Below are positions 43,422-46,432 of a stretch of DNA of 46,432 nucleotides, one piece after another. Below the pieces are notes generated by a model that did not search any database, was not told the origin of the DNA, and saw only the letters and a program-made list of their open reading frames with translations. Source of the stretch: Polyangiaceae bacterium (GTDB lineage: Bacteria; Myxococcota_A; Polyangia; Polyangiales; Polyangiaceae); the NCBI GenBank assembly GCA_023150915.1, contig JAKLKA010000044.1:1-46432 (forward strand), written 5' to 3'. The translations under genes were made by a program, and so were the position numbers. Each line of letters begins with the position of its first letter. Position 1 is the first letter of the stretch.

Positions 43422-46432
<3,011 letters not shown>

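Overview
This 46.4-kb window comes from a very GC-rich (about 70%) chromosome that looks like a myxobacterium (Myxococcota, probably Polyangiales). Signs are the many lipoproteins with Gly/Ser/Ala/Asp linkers, a MYXO-CTERM tail on a secreted peptidase, a bactofilin, Hanks-type Ser/Thr kinases joined to membrane or sigma-54 activator modules, and a two-gene lipoprotein/ferritin-like unit. I see no rRNA, tRNA, CRISPR array, phage or intact insertion sequence. No gene-free stretch exceeds 300 bases. The largest gaps (13163-13369, 2355-2613, 34876-35081, 36380-36577, 24465-24659) hold only the short palindromes, hairpins and repeats listed.

Layout. 1-2354 (leftward): bactofilin, a 590-residue lipoprotein with an (Ala-Thr)n microsatellite, and the start of another lipoprotein. 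2614-5631: a proline-rich outer-membrane barrel, a lipoprotein alpha/beta hydrolase, a degenerate metallo-beta-lactamase-fold protein, and an orphan Phd/YefM antitoxin behind a perfect palindrome. 5713-13162: molybdenum-cofactor synthesis. moaA and a DUF4403 lipoprotein read leftward; an NRAP-domain/MoaC fusion, moaE, a small lipoprotein and an M23 peptidase read rightward; mobA and moeA read leftward. moaD and mogA/moaB are absent. 13370-24464: a DUF6600 protein, polyphosphate kinase, a clan-A glycosidase-like lipoprotein, PrkA, MsrB, small lipoproteins, DUF3079 and an alpha/beta hydrolase.

24660-32112 is a tight four-gene rightward operon: outer-membrane barrel, a 1484-residue hybrid regulator (Ser/Thr kinase, ATPase, TPR, GAF, sigma-54 AAA+, Fis-type HTH), a Tat-exported gluconate-dehydrogenase-subunit-3-like protein and a GMC oxidoreductase, with junctions of 6, -4 and -4 bp. 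I infer a signalling unit co-transcribed with a periplasmic or membrane redox enzyme.

32196-46432: two more Ser/Thr kinases of opposite topology (C-terminal Cys-rich ectodomain; N-terminal multi-TM sensor), a methyltransferase, a lipoprotein/ferritin-like pair, a beta-propeller lipoprotein, a LamG-like lipoprotein, and a membrane protein with the layout of eukaryotic GPI ethanolamine-phosphate transferases. Last is a large secreted-type protein with calcium-binding repeats, which lacks a convincing start and sits just behind a tetranucleotide (CGCA) repeat that could switch its frame. Two copies of a 30-bp repeat with a palindromic core lie at 33865 and 36535.
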